From contig CAVSME010000001.1 in NCBI GenBank assembly GCA_963728985.1, positions 1,000,436 through 1,064,435 of the forward strand: a stretch of 64,000 nucleotides of DNA. The letters are read 5' to 3'. The notes under the pieces were generated by a model. That model made no database searches. It was given only the letters and a program-made list of their open reading frames with translations, and had not been told where the DNA came from. This document shows positions 16,442 through 28,662 of the stretch, in pieces; position 1 is the first letter of the stretch; each line of letters begins with the position of its first letter. This DNA is from DASXAI01 sp963728985. Its GTDB lineage: Bacteria > Actinomycetota > Acidimicrobiia > Acidimicrobiales > Ilumatobacteraceae. A program made the position numbers and the translations under genes.

Positions 16442-18021
16442 CGTGGCTCGGAGCCGACGAGCTCGACCTCCTCGTGCTGGGCAGCGGCGTGGCCGGGCTG
16501 TCCGCCGCGGTGCGCGCCGCCGACGAGCTGGCGCTGCGGGTCGGCGTGCTCACGAAGGCGGAGCTGGCCCAGGCCGCCACCCGCTGGGCGCAGGGCGGCG
16601 TGGCCGCCGTCCTCGGCGGCGACCCCGACTCCACCGACCTCCACCTGGCCGACACGTTGGCCGCCGGCGCCGGCTTGTGCGATGTGGAGGCCGTCCGCGT
16701 CCTCGTCGACGAAGGTCCGGCCCGGGTCAACGAGCTGATCGCCATGGGCGCGGTGTTCGATCGCGACCGCGAGGGCCAGCTCCTGCTCGCTCGCGAAGGC
16801 GGTCACTCGCTCGCCCGCATCGTGCACGCCGGCGGGGCGGCCACAGGCGCGGAGATCGAGCGGGCGCTGGTCGACGAGGTACGAGCCACCGCCGCTGCCG
16901 TGTGGGAGCGGTGGTTCGCCCTCGACCTGCTGATCGGCGACGGCCGTTGCGTGGGCGTCGTCGCCCTCGACGCCGAGGGCCAGCCCCACGAGATCCACGC
17001 CCGCCAGATCCTCCTCGCCACAGGCGGCGCCGGGCAGCTCTTCGCCGCCACCACCAATCCCCTGCTGTCGACCGGCGACGGCCTCGCCATGGCCGTGCGG
17101 GCGGGCGTGCCGTGCGCCGATGTCGAGTTCATGCAGTTCCACCCCACGGCGCTGTTCAGCCCCCGCATGCCCCGTCCGCTCCTCTCCGAAGCGCTGCGGG
17201 GCCACGGCGCGCTGATCCGCGACGCTGACGGCGAGCGCTTCGTGGACGAGTTGCGGCCCCGCGATGTCGTGGCCCGCGCCATCACCGCCAAGCTCATCGA
17301 GGACGACACCGACCACGTGTGGCTCGACGCCACCAACCTCGAGCACTTCGACGAGCGCTTCCCCACGATCGCGGCCGAGCTGGCCACCGCCGGCCTCGAC
17401 CCCGCCAGGGACTGGCTGCCGATCGCCCCCGCCGCCCACTACCACTGCGGCGGGGTGATCACCGATCTGCGCGGGGCGACGGCGCTGCCCGGCCTGTGGG
17501 CCGCCGGCGAGGTGGCGTGCACGGGCGTGCACGGCGCCAACCGGCTGGCGTCGAACTCGCTCCTGGAGGGCATGGTGTTCGGTCCCCGGGTGATCGAGGC
17601 CATCGGCCAGGGCATCGACGGGCCGGAGCCGACCGGCGCCATGCGAGCGGTGCTGGAGGGATCGGCGCGCGCCGACACGATCGGTGGCCGGCGCATCAGC
17701 GTGCCGGACCCGACGCCGTCGGCGCCGGCCGAGGGCGACACCGCCGAACAGCGGGCGGCGCTGCAGCGGACGATGACCCGTTGCGCCGGCGTGCTGCGCT
17801 CGGCGTCGTCACTCGACGAAGCGCGGGCCACGGTCGACGCCGTCGGCGCCGGCGCCGCCGGTGGGCCGATGTCGCCGGCGGCCTACGAACTGATGAACCT
17901 CGTGACCGTGGCCGACGCCCTCCTGACCGCCGCCCTCGTGCGCGAGGAGAGCCGCGGCTGCCACACCCGCCAGGACTTCCCCGAGACCAGCGACGCGTTC
18001 CGCACCCGGCTCGTCGTCTGA
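16438..18021 (+). CDS. nadB: L-aspartate oxidase
   Basis: 527 aa. FAD-binding GSGVAGLSAAVRAADE at the N-terminus, then RWAQGGVAAVLGGDPDSTDL, EGGHSLARIVHAGG, and the fumarate-reductase-like FMQFHPTALFSP and SLLEGMVFG blocks. It oxidises aspartate to iminoaspartate, the first step to quinolinate. nadC lies 2 kb downstream; nadA is not in the window. Confidence 0.95.
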   Translation: MTWLGADELDLLVLGSGVAGLSAAVRAADELALRVGVLTKAELAQAATRWAQGGVAAVLGGDPDSTDLHLADTLAAGAGLCDVEAVRVLVDEGPARVNELIAMGAVFDRDREGQLLLAREGGHSLARIVHAGGAATGAEIERALVDEVRATAAAVWERWFALDLLIGDGRCVGVVALDAEGQPHEIHARQILLATGGAGQLFAATTNPLLSTGDGLAMAVRAGVPCADVEFMQFHPTALFSPRMPRPLLSEALRGHGALIRDADGERFVDELRPRDVVARAITAKLIEDDTDHVWLDATNLEHFDERFPTIAAELATAGLDPARDWLPIAPAAHYHCGGVITDLRGATALPGLWAAGEVACTGVHGANRLASNSLLEGMVFGPRVIEAIGQGIDGPEPTGAMRAVLEGSARADTIGGRRISVPDPTPSAPAEGDTAEQRAALQRTMTRCAGVLRSASSLDEARATVDAVGAGAAGGPMSPAAYELMNLVTVADALLTAALVREESRGCHTRQDFPETSDAFRTRLVV

Positions 18022-18030
18022 GACCGGCAC

Positions 18031-18036
18031 TACGCT
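18031..18036 (+). promoter_or_regulatory. -10 hexamer of the acyltransferase gene
   Basis: TACGCT ends 7 nt before ATG 18044. Confidence 0.5.
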
Positions 18037-18043
18037 CCCGGCG

Positions 18044-19476
18044 ATGGCGACCAGCGCATCCACGCTGCGCAGCTCGGCCGATCGGCTGACGCAGACGCTG
18101 GGGCGCCTCATCGTCAAGGCGTGGTTCCGCTCGGTCGAGACGCAGGGCATGGATCAGATCACCGCCGACCGGCCCATCCTCATCTGCGCCAACCACGCCA
18201 ACGGCTTCGTCGACCCGGTGCTCCTCGTCGCCACCTCGCCCCGGCCGGTGCGGTTCCTCGCCAAGTCGACGCTGTGGAAGGTGCCCGGCCTCGGCCCGCT
18301 GCTCGGCCTGGCCGGCGTGCTGCCCGTGTACCGCCGCCAGGACGGCTCCGACACCAGCGACAACGCCAAGTCGTTCGCGGCCTGCGAAGCCGAGCTGATC
18401 GTGGACGGAGCGATCGGGATCTTCCCCGAGGGAACGGTGAACGACACGCTCAAGCTGCTGCCGCTGCGCACGGGTGCCGCCCGCATCGCCCTCGGCGCCA
18501 GGGCGAGCAGCGCGGACGCGCTGCGCATCGTGCCCGTGGGTCTGCTCTATGAAGACAAGGCCACGCCGCGCACGCGCGTGCTGGTGCGGGCCCGCGATCC
18601 CATCGATCTGGACGACGTGTGGCCCGATCTCGTCGCGCGGTGGCGGCACGGGGGACGCTGACGACCGCGTCGCCATCGACCGCCTCACCGCGCTGATCAC
18701 CGCCGCCCTGACCGACGCCTATGTGAGCTACGACGACGAGTCCCATCTCCGTCGGCTCGAGCAGGCGGCGCGCATCGCGCTGCGCCCGCCCGGCGCCGAC
18801 CCGTCGCATCTCGTCCCGCTCGGGCGAGTGGAGCCGGTGGCCCGCCGGTTGGCGGCGCTGCCACCGGAGCGGTTGCAGCCGGTGCTGGACGAGGCCGACG
18901 CCTACACCGCGCAGCTCGACCTCCTCGGTCTGGCCGACCGGGACGTCGTGCCGGGCAACACGCAGCCCCGTCTCCAGCAGCGCCTGAACCGATCGGCCAC
19001 TGTCATCGTCGTCCTCGCGCCGCTGGCCGCTCTCGGCGCCGGGGTCAACCTCCCCCCGCTCGCCGTGGTGCGCGTGGTGTCGCGCCGGCCCATGGCCCGC
19101 ATCAGCCGCGGCAACATGCTGATGCTGGCGTCGATCGTGTCCTTCCCGCTGACGTGGCTGTGCTGGGGGCTCCTCGCCCGCCGCCGCCTCCGCCATCCGT
19201 GGCGGGCCGCGCTGGTGGCCGGCCCACTCGGCGGCTACGCCGCGCTCGGCGTGCTGGGAGCAGCTCGACCGGGTGCGCCACGCCAAGCTGCAGTGGCGCC
19301 GGGTGCGCCGTTCCACCGATCTGCTCGACGGCTTGCGGGAGCAGCGGACGGCGGTGGTGCAGGCGGTCGACGACGCGCTGGGCGTTCCCGCCCGATCGCT
19401 CACGGCATCCGTGGTGCCTGGACCGTGGCCCCGTCCGGCGGGGTCCGCAACGCCCGGACCGCCAGTGCCGCCATGA
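18044..19476 (+). pseudogene. PlsC-like acyltransferase with C-terminal membrane domain, broken by two +1 frameshifts
   Basis: The reading runs 18044-18661 (acyltransferase domain with NHANGFVDPV and FPEGTVN motifs), continues in the next frame from about 18655 (GDADDRVAIDRLTALITAAL ... with membrane helices) and again in the third frame from about 19257 (EQLDRVRHAKLQWRRVRRST) to a stop at 19476. Removing one G from the five-G run 18650-18654 and one from GGG 19256-19258 restores a continuous ~476-aa protein that looks like lysophosphatidate/glycerol-phosphate acyltransferases with a C-terminal membrane part. Either a dead gene or two base-call errors. The 3' end overlaps the convergent DUF998 gene by 77 nt. 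Confidence 0.8.
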
Positions 19477-20083
19477 AGGCCTGAGGCACGGTCACCATCA
19501 CCCGCTGGACGATGCCGTTGAACGGCCGGTCGACGTCCGTGGCGAACACCACCATCAGGACCACGCTGGCCCCGCTCGACGCCAGCGCGGCCGGCACGAG
19601 CGGCGACCACGCCGGATCCGTGCGGAAGCGGCGGGCCAGCAGAAGGGGGGCCAGCACGCTGGTGGCGTAGATGACACCGGCAGCGAGATCGTGACCGTCG
19701 TTGTGCCAGGACTGCTGGTACGCGGGATCCCGCCCGGGCGGGCTGAGGAGGAAGGCGTCGCGGCGCAGGAACCCGGCGGCCACGGCCGCCACGCCGCCCA
19801 GACCGAGCAGCAGCGGCCCGAGGCCGGGGCGGCGGCCGTCGGCCAGCAGGCGCCGCAGCTCGGCGGCGAAGACGACGGTGCACGTCCCGAGGGTGACGAA
19901 GCCGGTCATCATCGAGAGGGGATGCTCGGCGTCGAGGGCGGCCAGCCCGCTGATGTGCTCGTCGGCCACCGGGTAGTGCGGTTGGCGCTGCCCGTTCACC
20001 AGCCAGGCGGCGGTGAAGACGGCCGGACCGATCAGCCCGCAGGCCGCCCGGAGCAGGTGCGGCGTGCGCCGGTGGCCACCCAT
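19400..20083 (-). CDS. DUF998 family membrane protein
   Basis: 227 aa from ATG 20083. About six membrane helices can be seen (e.g. LRAACGLIGPAVFTAAWLV, the MMTGFVTLGTCTVVFA and LGPLLLGLGGVAAVAAGF segments). The HPLSMMTGF and W-H-N-D-G-H-D-L-A-A-G-V text between helices fits DUF998. Function unknown. Divergent from nadC with an 18-bp gap. Confidence 0.75.
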   Translation of the reverse strand: MGGHRRTPHLLRAACGLIGPAVFTAAWLVNGQRQPHYPVADEHISGLAALDAEHPLSMMTGFVTLGTCTVVFAAELRRLLADGRRPGLGPLLLGLGGVAAVAAGFLRRDAFLLSPPGRDPAYQQSWHNDGHDLAAGVIYATSVLAPLLLARRFRTDPAWSPLVPAALASSGASVVLMVVFATDVDRPFNGIVQRVMVTVPQAFMAALAVRALRTPPDGATVQAPRMP

Positions 20084-20088
20084 CCACG

Positions 20089-20094
20089 TATCTT
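20089..20094 (+). promoter_or_regulatory. -10 hexamer of nadC
   Basis: TATCTT ends 7 nt before GTG 20102. Confidence 0.45.
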
Positions 20095-20101
20095 CGCAGT
20101 C

Positions 20102-20959
20102 GTGCCCTCGGCGTTCGATCCACCCGCACCAGCCGTTCGCGACGCGGTGGCCCGCGCCTTCGCCGAGGATCTCGGCCCGCTCGGCGACCTCACCGCCGCG
20201 CTGGTGCCGGCCGACGCCAAGGTGACCGCCGCGCTGCGATCGCGGGCCGAGGGTGTCCTCGCCGGCAGCGCCTGCGTCGACGAGACGTTCGCCCAGCTCG
20301 ATCCGGCGATCACGGTGACGTGGCACCTGAGCGACGGCGACGCCCTCGCGCCCGGCGACGTCATCGCCACGGTGACCGGGCCGCTGGCGTCGGTGCTCAC
20401 CGCCGAACGCACGGCGCTCAACTTCCTGTGCCACCTGTCCGGTGTCGCCTCGTTGACGCGCCGCTTCGTCGACGCCGCCGCCGCCGCCAACCCCGAGTGC
20501 CGCGTGTGGGACACCCGCAAGACGACGCCGGGGCTGCGCGCCCTCGAGAAGGCGGCCGTGCGCGCCGGCGGCGGCGCCAACCACCGCGGCTCGCTGTCGG
20601 ACTTCGTCTTGGTGAAGGACAACCACCTTGCCGGTCTCGGCATCACCGATGCCGTGGCCCTGGCCCGGCGGCGGTGGCCGGCGCGAGCGGTCGAGGTGGA
20701 GTGCGATCGCATCGAGCAGGTCAGCGAAGCGGTCACGGCCGAGGTCACCGTGATCCTGTGCGACAACATGGCGCCGGCGCAGGTCGCCGAGAGCGTGTTC
20801 CTGGCCAACGGCCGGGCTCTCATCGAGGTCTCGGGCGGCATCACCCTCGACACGGTCGCCGCGTACGCGGCCGCGGGCGCCGACCTCATCTCTACGAGCG
20901 CGATCACGCAGTCCGCCCCCGCCCTGGACATCGGTCTCGACCTGGCCGGCGCCGGATGA
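20102..20959 (+). CDS. nadC: Nicotinate-nucleotide (quinolinate) phosphoribosyltransferase
   Basis: 285 aa. EDLGPLGDLTAALVPAD, ERTALNFLCHLSGVAS, the active-site DTRKTTPGLRALEKAAVRAG (just before GGGANHRGSL), LVKDNHL, VEVEC and IEVSGGI blocks are all present. It converts quinolinate and PRPP to NaMN. Start GTG 20102 gives the family length. Followed by ATGA-overlapping genes, so it leads a three-gene unit. Confidence 0.94.
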   Translation: MPSAFDPPAPAVRDAVARAFAEDLGPLGDLTAALVPADAKVTAALRSRAEGVLAGSACVDETFAQLDPAITVTWHLSDGDALAPGDVIATVTGPLASVLTAERTALNFLCHLSGVASLTRRFVDAAAAANPECRVWDTRKTTPGLRALEKAAVRAGGGANHRGSLSDFVLVKDNHLAGLGITDAVALARRRWPARAVEVECDRIEQVSEAVTAEVTVILCDNMAPAQVAESVFLANGRALIEVSGGITLDTVAAYAAAGADLISTSAITQSAPALDIGLDLAGAG

Positions 20960-21894
20960 TCGTCGCCGTCGTGGGCGCCGGCCTGAGCGGCCTCGTGGCC
21001 GCCCGCAAGCTCACCGACGCGGGCCACGACGTCGTGGTGCTCGACAAGGGATCCGTGCCGGGAGGGCGCCTGGCCACCGACACGGTCGGCGATGCGAAGC
21101 TCGACAGCGGCGCCCAGTTCTTCACCGTCCGGTCGGAGGCGTTCGCCGCGCTCGTCGATCCGTGGCTGCGCAGCGGCATCGCCTTCGAGTGGACGCGCGG
21201 CTTCGGCGATCGCCCCGACGGCTACCCGCGCTACGCCGTGCGCGGTGGCATGGGAGCGCTCGGCGCCCACCTGGCCGCCGGGCTCGATGTGCGCCTCGAC
21301 ACGATGTGCTTCGCCATCCGCCGCGCCGGCGGGCGGTGGGCCGTCGGCATCGACGACGGCACCGCGGTGCCAGCCGACGCGCTGATCGTCACCTGCCCGC
21401 TCCCGCAGAGCGCGTCGCTCCTCATGACGGCCGAGGTGGCCGTGCCCGAGCAGCTCCGCCGCACGGACTACCACCGCACGATCGCCGTGCTCGCCGCCCT
21501 CGACGGGCCGAGCGGCGTCCCCGCGCCCGGTGGCGTGCAGGACGGCGATGCCGCCTTCTCCTTCATCGCCGACAACGAGCGCAAAGGCGTCTCCGACGCG
21601 CCCGCGGTGACGCTGCACGCCAACCACGAGGAGTCGGTCGCGCACTGGGACGACCCGCCCGACGAGCTGCGGGCGTGGGCGCTGGCGGCAGCGGCACCGT
21701 GGTTCGGGAACGCCGCTGTGGTCGCGGCGCGCGTGCGGCGGTGGCGGTTCGCCGGCCCCCAGACGATCTGGCCCGAGTCGTGCTGGACACCGGAAGCGGG
21801 ACTGCCCCTGGCCCTCGCCGGCGACGCGTTCGCCGGCCCCAAGGTGGAAGGGGCGGCGCTCTCAGGCATGGCAGCGGCGGCGACCCTCGCATGA
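20956..21894 (+). CDS. FAD/NAD(P)-binding amine-oxidase-like protein
   Basis: 312 aa. N-terminal dinucleotide fold VAVVGAGLSGLVAARKLTDA then VVVLDKGSVPGGRLAT; C-terminal LALAGDAFAGPKVEGAALSG closes the FAD site. This short renalase-like form is common in bacteria; substrate unknown. It overlaps nadC and the P-type ATPase gene by 4 nt each. Confidence 0.82.
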   Translation: MIVAVVGAGLSGLVAARKLTDAGHDVVVLDKGSVPGGRLATDTVGDAKLDSGAQFFTVRSEAFAALVDPWLRSGIAFEWTRGFGDRPDGYPRYAVRGGMGALGAHLAAGLDVRLDTMCFAIRRAGGRWAVGIDDGTAVPADALIVTCPLPQSASLLMTAEVAVPEQLRRTDYHRTIAVLAALDGPSGVPAPGGVQDGDAAFSFIADNERKGVSDAPAVTLHANHEESVAHWDDPPDELRAWALAAAAPWFGNAAVVAARVRRWRFAGPQTIWPESCWTPEAGLPLALAGDAFAGPKVEGAALSGMAAAATLA

Positions 21895-24269
21895 GCTCAC
21901 CCGCCACCGTGGCGTTCCGGTCCGATCCCGACCGCGGGCTGAGCGCCGCCGATGTCGCCGAGCGCGTCCGCGCCGGCCAGGTCAACCAGCTGCCCGACTC
22001 GCCGTCGCGCACGTTCACCCAGATCCTGCGCGGCAACGTCTTCACCCGGTTCAACGCGCTGATGACCACGTTGGCCGCGATCGTCGTGCTGGCCGGATCG
22101 CCGAAGGACGCCCTGTTCTTCTTCGTGGTGATCTCCAACACCCTCATCGGCACGATCCAGGAGCTGCGGGCCAAGCAGAGCCTCGACCGCCTCGCCGTGC
22201 TCAGCGCCCCGCGGGCGAAGGTCGTGCGCGACGGCGAGGACGCCGACCTCGCCATCGCTGACATCGTCCTCGACGACGTGCTCGACCTGCGACCCGGCAA
22301 CCAGGTGCCGGCCGACGGCGTGATGCTCGTGGCCGCCAACCTCGAGGTCGACGAGTCCCTGCTCACCGGTGAGGCCGACCCGGTGCTCAAGCAGCCCGGT
22401 GACGACTTGCTGTCGGGCAGCTTCATCGTGGCCGGCGGCGGGCGGGCCCAGGTCACCAAGGTGGGCGCCGATGCCTACGCCGCCAAGCTGGCCGAGGAAG
22501 CCCGCCGGTTCACGCTCGTGTCGTCGTCGCTGCGCAACTCCGTCAACCGCATCATCACGTGGGTGACGTGGCTGATGATCCCCACGTCGATCGGACTGGT
22601 GATCAGCCAGCACCACAGCCAGCCGGGTTGGCGCGAGGCGTTGGTGTTCGCCGCCGGCGGCATCGTGGCGATGGTGCCGGAGGGCCTGGTGCTGCTCACC
22701 AGCGTCGCCTTCGCCGTCGGGGTCATCCGCCTCGCCCGCCGCCGCACGCTGGTCCAGGAGCTGCCCGCCATCGAGGTCCTGGCGCGCGTCGACGTGCTCT
22801 GCCTGGACAAGACGGGCACCATCACCGAGGGCACGATGGAGGTGGCCGAGGTGCGGGCCATGAGCGACGTCACCGGCGCCGACCTCGACGCCGTGCTGGC
22901 CGCCGTCGCGGCGTCCGATCGCGATCCCAACGCCACGCAGCGAGCGCTGGCCGAGCGCTACCCCGATCCGCCGGGGTGGCCCGTCACCGCCACCGTGCCG
23001 TTCTCGTCGGCGCGGAAGTGGAGCGCGGCGGGTTTCGACGGGCACGGCACGTGGGTGCTCGGCGCCCCCGAGATGGTGATGGCCGATGCCTACGGCGGTG
23101 ACCTGCGCGACGACGTCGACCGCGAAGCCGACGCCGGCCGGCGCGTGCTCGTCCTGGCCCACTGCGACGCGCCGCTCAACGGCGACGCCCGCCCCGACGG
23201 TCTCAGGGCGATGGCTCTCGTCGTGCTGGTGGACCGCATCCGCCCCGATGCGCCCGAGACGCTCAGGTACTTCGCGCAGCAGGACGTCACCCTCAAGGTG
23301 ATCTCGGGCGACAACCCCCGCACGGTGGCCGCCGTCGCCGCGCGCGCCGGGCTGGCCCGCGCCGACCACTACATCGACGCCCGGCAGTTGCCTGTCGACG
23401 ACCCCGAGGCGCTCGCCGCTGACGTGGCCGACGCCACCGTGTTCGGGCGGGTGTCACCGCACCAGAAGCAGGCGATGGTGCACGCCCTGCAGGCGCGGGG
23501 TCACACCGTGGCGATGACGGGCGACGGCGTCAACGACGTGCTCGCCCTGAAGGACGCCGACTGCGGCATCGCCATGGCCTCGGGCAGCGAGGCCAGCCGG
23601 GCGGTGGCCCAACTCGTGCTCCTCGACAGCTCGTTCGCGTCACTGCCCCAGGTGGTGGCCGAAGGGCGCCGGGTCATCAACAACATCGAGCGGGTCGCCA
23701 GCCTCTTCCTCACCAAGACCGTCTACGCCGTGCTGCTGGCCGCTCTCGTGGCCATCTTCGTGCTGCCGTTCCCGTTCCTGCCCCGCCAGCTCACGTTGGT
23801 GGGCACGATCACCATCGGCGTCCCGGCCACCGTGCTCGCCCTCGAGGCCAACACCGAGCTGGTCCGCGATGGGTTCCTCGAGCGGGTGGCCCGTTTCGCG
23901 GTGCCGGCCGGGCTGGTGGCCGGGCTGGCCACGTTCCTCACGTATGTGTTCGCCCGCCAGAACGAGGCGTTGGCGCTCATCGAGCAGCGCACCACAGCAG
24001 TGCTCGTGCTCACCGGCGTCACCCTGCTCGTCCTCGTACGGGTGGCGTGGCCGCTCAACCCGCTCCGCGTCACGCTCGTGCTGGGCATGGTGGCGCTGCT
24101 CACGCTGGTCGTGCTGCTACCGGCGGGCCGCAACTTCTTCGAGCTCGACCTGCCGCAGGGCGGCGAGCTGATGATGGCGGGGTTCGCCGTGGCGGTGTCG
24201 GGTCCGGTGTTGCTGGCGGGTTGGGCGATCGCCGACCGGATCAGGCCGCCGCATCCTCGAGCTTCTTGA
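21891..24269 (+). CDS. P-type cation ATPase, CtpE-like (calcium-type)
   Basis: 792 aa from ATG 21891. DESLLTGEADPV actuator motif, VPEGLVLLTSVAFAVG helix 4 with the PEGL ion site, phosphorylation site DKTGTITEG, SGDNPRT, and hinge TGDGVNDVLALKDADCGIAM. No N-terminal metal-binding domain. The NTLIGTIQELRAKQSLD text resembles mycobacterial CtpE, known for Ca2+ uptake; that substrate is inferred. It ends inside the convergent HdeD gene (29-nt overlap). Confidence 0.9.
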   Translation: MSSPATVAFRSDPDRGLSAADVAERVRAGQVNQLPDSPSRTFTQILRGNVFTRFNALMTTLAAIVVLAGSPKDALFFFVVISNTLIGTIQELRAKQSLDRLAVLSAPRAKVVRDGEDADLAIADIVLDDVLDLRPGNQVPADGVMLVAANLEVDESLLTGEADPVLKQPGDDLLSGSFIVAGGGRAQVTKVGADAYAAKLAEEARRFTLVSSSLRNSVNRIITWVTWLMIPTSIGLVISQHHSQPGWREALVFAAGGIVAMVPEGLVLLTSVAFAVGVIRLARRRTLVQELPAIEVLARVDVLCLDKTGTITEGTMEVAEVRAMSDVTGADLDAVLAAVAASDRDPNATQRALAERYPDPPGWPVTATVPFSSARKWSAAGFDGHGTWVLGAPEMVMADAYGGDLRDDVDREADAGRRVLVLAHCDAPLNGDARPDGLRAMALVVLVDRIRPDAPETLRYFAQQDVTLKVISGDNPRTVAAVAARAGLARADHYIDARQLPVDDPEALAADVADATVFGRVSPHQKQAMVHALQARGHTVAMTGDGVNDVLALKDADCGIAMASGSEASRAVAQLVLLDSSFASLPQVVAEGRRVINNIERVASLFLTKTVYAVLLAALVAIFVLPFPFLPRQLTLVGTITIGVPATVLALEANTELVRDGFLERVARFAVPAGLVAGLATFLTYVFARQNEALALIEQRTTAVLVLTGVTLLVLVRVAWPLNPLRVTLVLGMVALLTLVVLLPAGRNFFELDLPQGGELMMAGFAVAVSGPVLLAGWAIADRIRPPHPRAS

Positions 24270-24807
24270 GCTGGAAGGCCAAGAACACATCGGTGATGCC
24301 GCGGGCGAGAGCGGTGGCGCCGACCCACACCACGAGCAAGGCGATCGAGCGGCCCGAGTACCCGATGGCCCAGAAGCCGATGAGGACCTCGACGATGCCC
24401 ATCACCAGGGTGAGCCACCAGAGGTCGTAGAGGTCCTTGGTGGCCAGGCCCATGATGATGTCGAACACACCCTTGAACATGAGGTACCACCCGATCAGGG
24501 CGGCCAGGACCAGGAACGTCTCGCTCGGCCACGCCAGGCACATGAAGCCGACGACGACGCCGGCCACGGCCAGGCCGAACGAGAGCCACTTCCAGAAGCC
24601 CTCGAGCAGCAGCGCGGCGGCGAACTGGGCCAGGCCGGCGGCGATGAGGCCGCATCCGGCCCAGATGGCCACCGCCCAGACCGTCGTGAAGTCGAAGGAC
24701 AGGACGATCCAGGCAAAGACCAACCAGCCGATCCCCATCACCAGGAAGAGCCACCAGGGCAGCTTGATGCGGTCGGACGGCATGGCAGCAGACGCGGTCA
24801 TCGACAC
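24241..24807 (-). CDS. HdeD/DUF308 family membrane protein
   Basis: 188 aa with six hydrophobic helices in a regular pattern (LFLVMGIGWLVFAWIVLSF onward) and the W-P and G-x-x-x-I-I-x-G features of HdeD-type proteins. Members are linked to acid or envelope stress, but no role is known in actinobacteria. A GGGAGG element sits ~14 nt before the ATG. Confidence 0.8.
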   Translation of the reverse strand: MSMTASAAMPSDRIKLPWWLFLVMGIGWLVFAWIVLSFDFTTVWAVAIWAGCGLIAAGLAQFAAALLLEGFWKWLSFGLAVAGVVVGFMCLAWPSETFLVLAALIGWYLMFKGVFDIIMGLATKDLYDLWWLTLVMGIVEVLIGFWAIGYSGRSIALLVVWVGATALARGITDVFLAFQLKKLEDAAA

Positions 24808-24867
24808 GGGGGCCTCCCAAGCCTCGTGAAACTCGCGCTATGTACCTGGCTGCACCCTGCCCGTCAA

Positions 24868-25845
24868 CTACAGGAGGCTGTCGAGCAGGGCGTCGGCGGC
24901 ACCGGCCAGGGTGGCGCCGGCCGGCGACGGACCGAGCCCGACGGCGGCGCGGCGGGCACGGTCGGCGTAGGCCCGGGCGGTGTCGACCGCCGAATGCACC
25001 CCGCTGCCCGAGCGCACCAGGGCGAGGGCCTTGTCCAGCTCGGCGCCGCTGATCGGATGTCCGAGCAGGTCACGGAGCTCGTCGGCGGCGGCGCCACCCT
25101 CGGCCAGGGTGCGGATGACCGGGAGTGTGTAGACCCCTTCGACCAGGTCATGGCCGGTGGGCTTGCCCAGCTCGGCCTCGGTGGCGGTCAGGTCGAGGAC
25201 GTCGTCGAACACCTGGAAGGCCATGCCGAAGGCGAGACCCCACTCCGTGAGGGCGTCCACGTTCGGCCGGGGCAGGCCCGCCACCAGGGCGCCGATGCGG
25301 CAAGCGGCCGAGAACAGCGACGCCGTCTTGCCCTCGATCGAGCGGAAGTAGTCCGCTTCGCTGCGGGTGGGGTCGAAGGTCCGCCGCAGCTGGGCCACCT
25401 CGCCCTCGCACAGCTTCCCGATGGTGCGGGCCAGGAGGGCCGCCACCTCCGTGCCCAGCGAGGCGGCGATCTCCGACGCCCGCGCCAGGAGGAAGTCGCC
25501 GGCCAGGATGGCGGTGAGGTTGCCCCAGCGGGCGTTGACGCTCTCGATGCCCCGGCGGGTGTCGGCCTCGTCCATGACGTCGTCGTGGTAGAGGGAGCCG
25601 AGGTGGACGAGCTCGACGGCCACGCCCCCCATGACCACGTCGTCGCTGGTGAGGGCCCCGGAGGTGCGGGCCGCCACGACGGTGCAGGCCGGCCGCAGCC
25701 GTTTGCCGCCGGCCCGGATCAGGTGGCTGGCGATGTCGGTCAGGTCGGCGTCGTCGGTCTGCACGCTGGCGCGGAGTGCCGCCTCCACCCGCTCCATGTC
25801 GTCACCGTCGCCCAGCAGGGCGAGCAAGGGCGAGGCGGGAGCCAT
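24868..25845 (-). CDS. Polyprenyl diphosphate synthase (trans-isoprenyl)
   Basis: 325 aa from ATG 25845. First Asp-rich motif YHDDVMDEADTRRG, second FQVFDDVLDL, plus GGKRLRP and GKTASLFSAACRIGA. It extends allylic diphosphates for menaquinone or carrier lipids; product length cannot be read. Residues between start codons further upstream are not conserved-looking, and a -10 hexamer ends 7 nt before ATG 25845. Confidence 0.9.
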   Translation of the reverse strand: MAPASPLLALLGDGDDMERVEAALRASVQTDDADLTDIASHLIRAGGKRLRPACTVVAARTSGALTSDDVVMGGVAVELVHLGSLYHDDVMDEADTRRGIESVNARWGNLTAILAGDFLLARASEIAASLGTEVAALLARTIGKLCEGEVAQLRRTFDPTRSEADYFRSIEGKTASLFSAACRIGALVAGLPRPNVDALTEWGLAFGMAFQVFDDVLDLTATEAELGKPTGHDLVEGVYTLPVIRTLAEGGAAADELRDLLGHPISGAELDKALALVRSGSGVHSAVDTARAYADRARRAAVGLGPSPAGATLAGAADALLDSLL

Positions 25846-25852
25846 CAGGACC

Positions 25853-25858
25853 AGGCTA
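25853..25858 (-). promoter_or_regulatory. -10 hexamer of the polyprenyl synthase gene
   Basis: TAGCCT (minus strand) ends 7 nt before ATG 25845. Confidence 0.5.
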
Positions 25859-25961
25859 GGCGGCTCTGTTACGACCGGGAGAACGCTGGTCAGGGGGCCA
25901 GCCTCGCCGTGTCGTTCGGGGAGGTCTACGGGTAGGCTTGGTCCCACGTATCCGTCGACAC

Positions 25962-28508
<2,547 letters not shown>

Positions 28509-28529
28509 GGCCGGAGCGGGCGAAACTGG

Positions 28530-28555
28530 CGAAGGCGCCCTCCGGGGCGCCTTCG
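28530..28555 (+). terminator. clpC terminator hairpin
   Basis: CGAAGGCGCCC / GGGCGCCTTCG, an 11-bp perfect stem with a TCCG tetraloop, 22 nt past the clpC stop. No T-run follows. Confidence 0.65.
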
Positions 28556-28646
28556 TCGCGTCAGACGCGAGACCGCGTGCGCCGCTGCGCTCGGACGATG
28601 CGGCGGGCGCCTGCCCCGCCGCCGCGCTGCGGCGGCGCTCTGCCGC

Positions 28647-28652
28647 TAGCGT
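28647..28652 (+). promoter_or_regulatory. -10 hexamer of the LppM-like gene
   Basis: TAGCGT ends 10 nt before ATG 28663. Confidence 0.35.
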
Positions 28653-28662
28653 CGGCCGGCTG

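Noticed and set aside
28560..28646. GC-rich inverted sequences between clpC and the LppM-like gene as an RNA gene
   Set aside because: GCGGCGG-type self-complementarity is expected at this composition, and no conserved RNA motif is visible.
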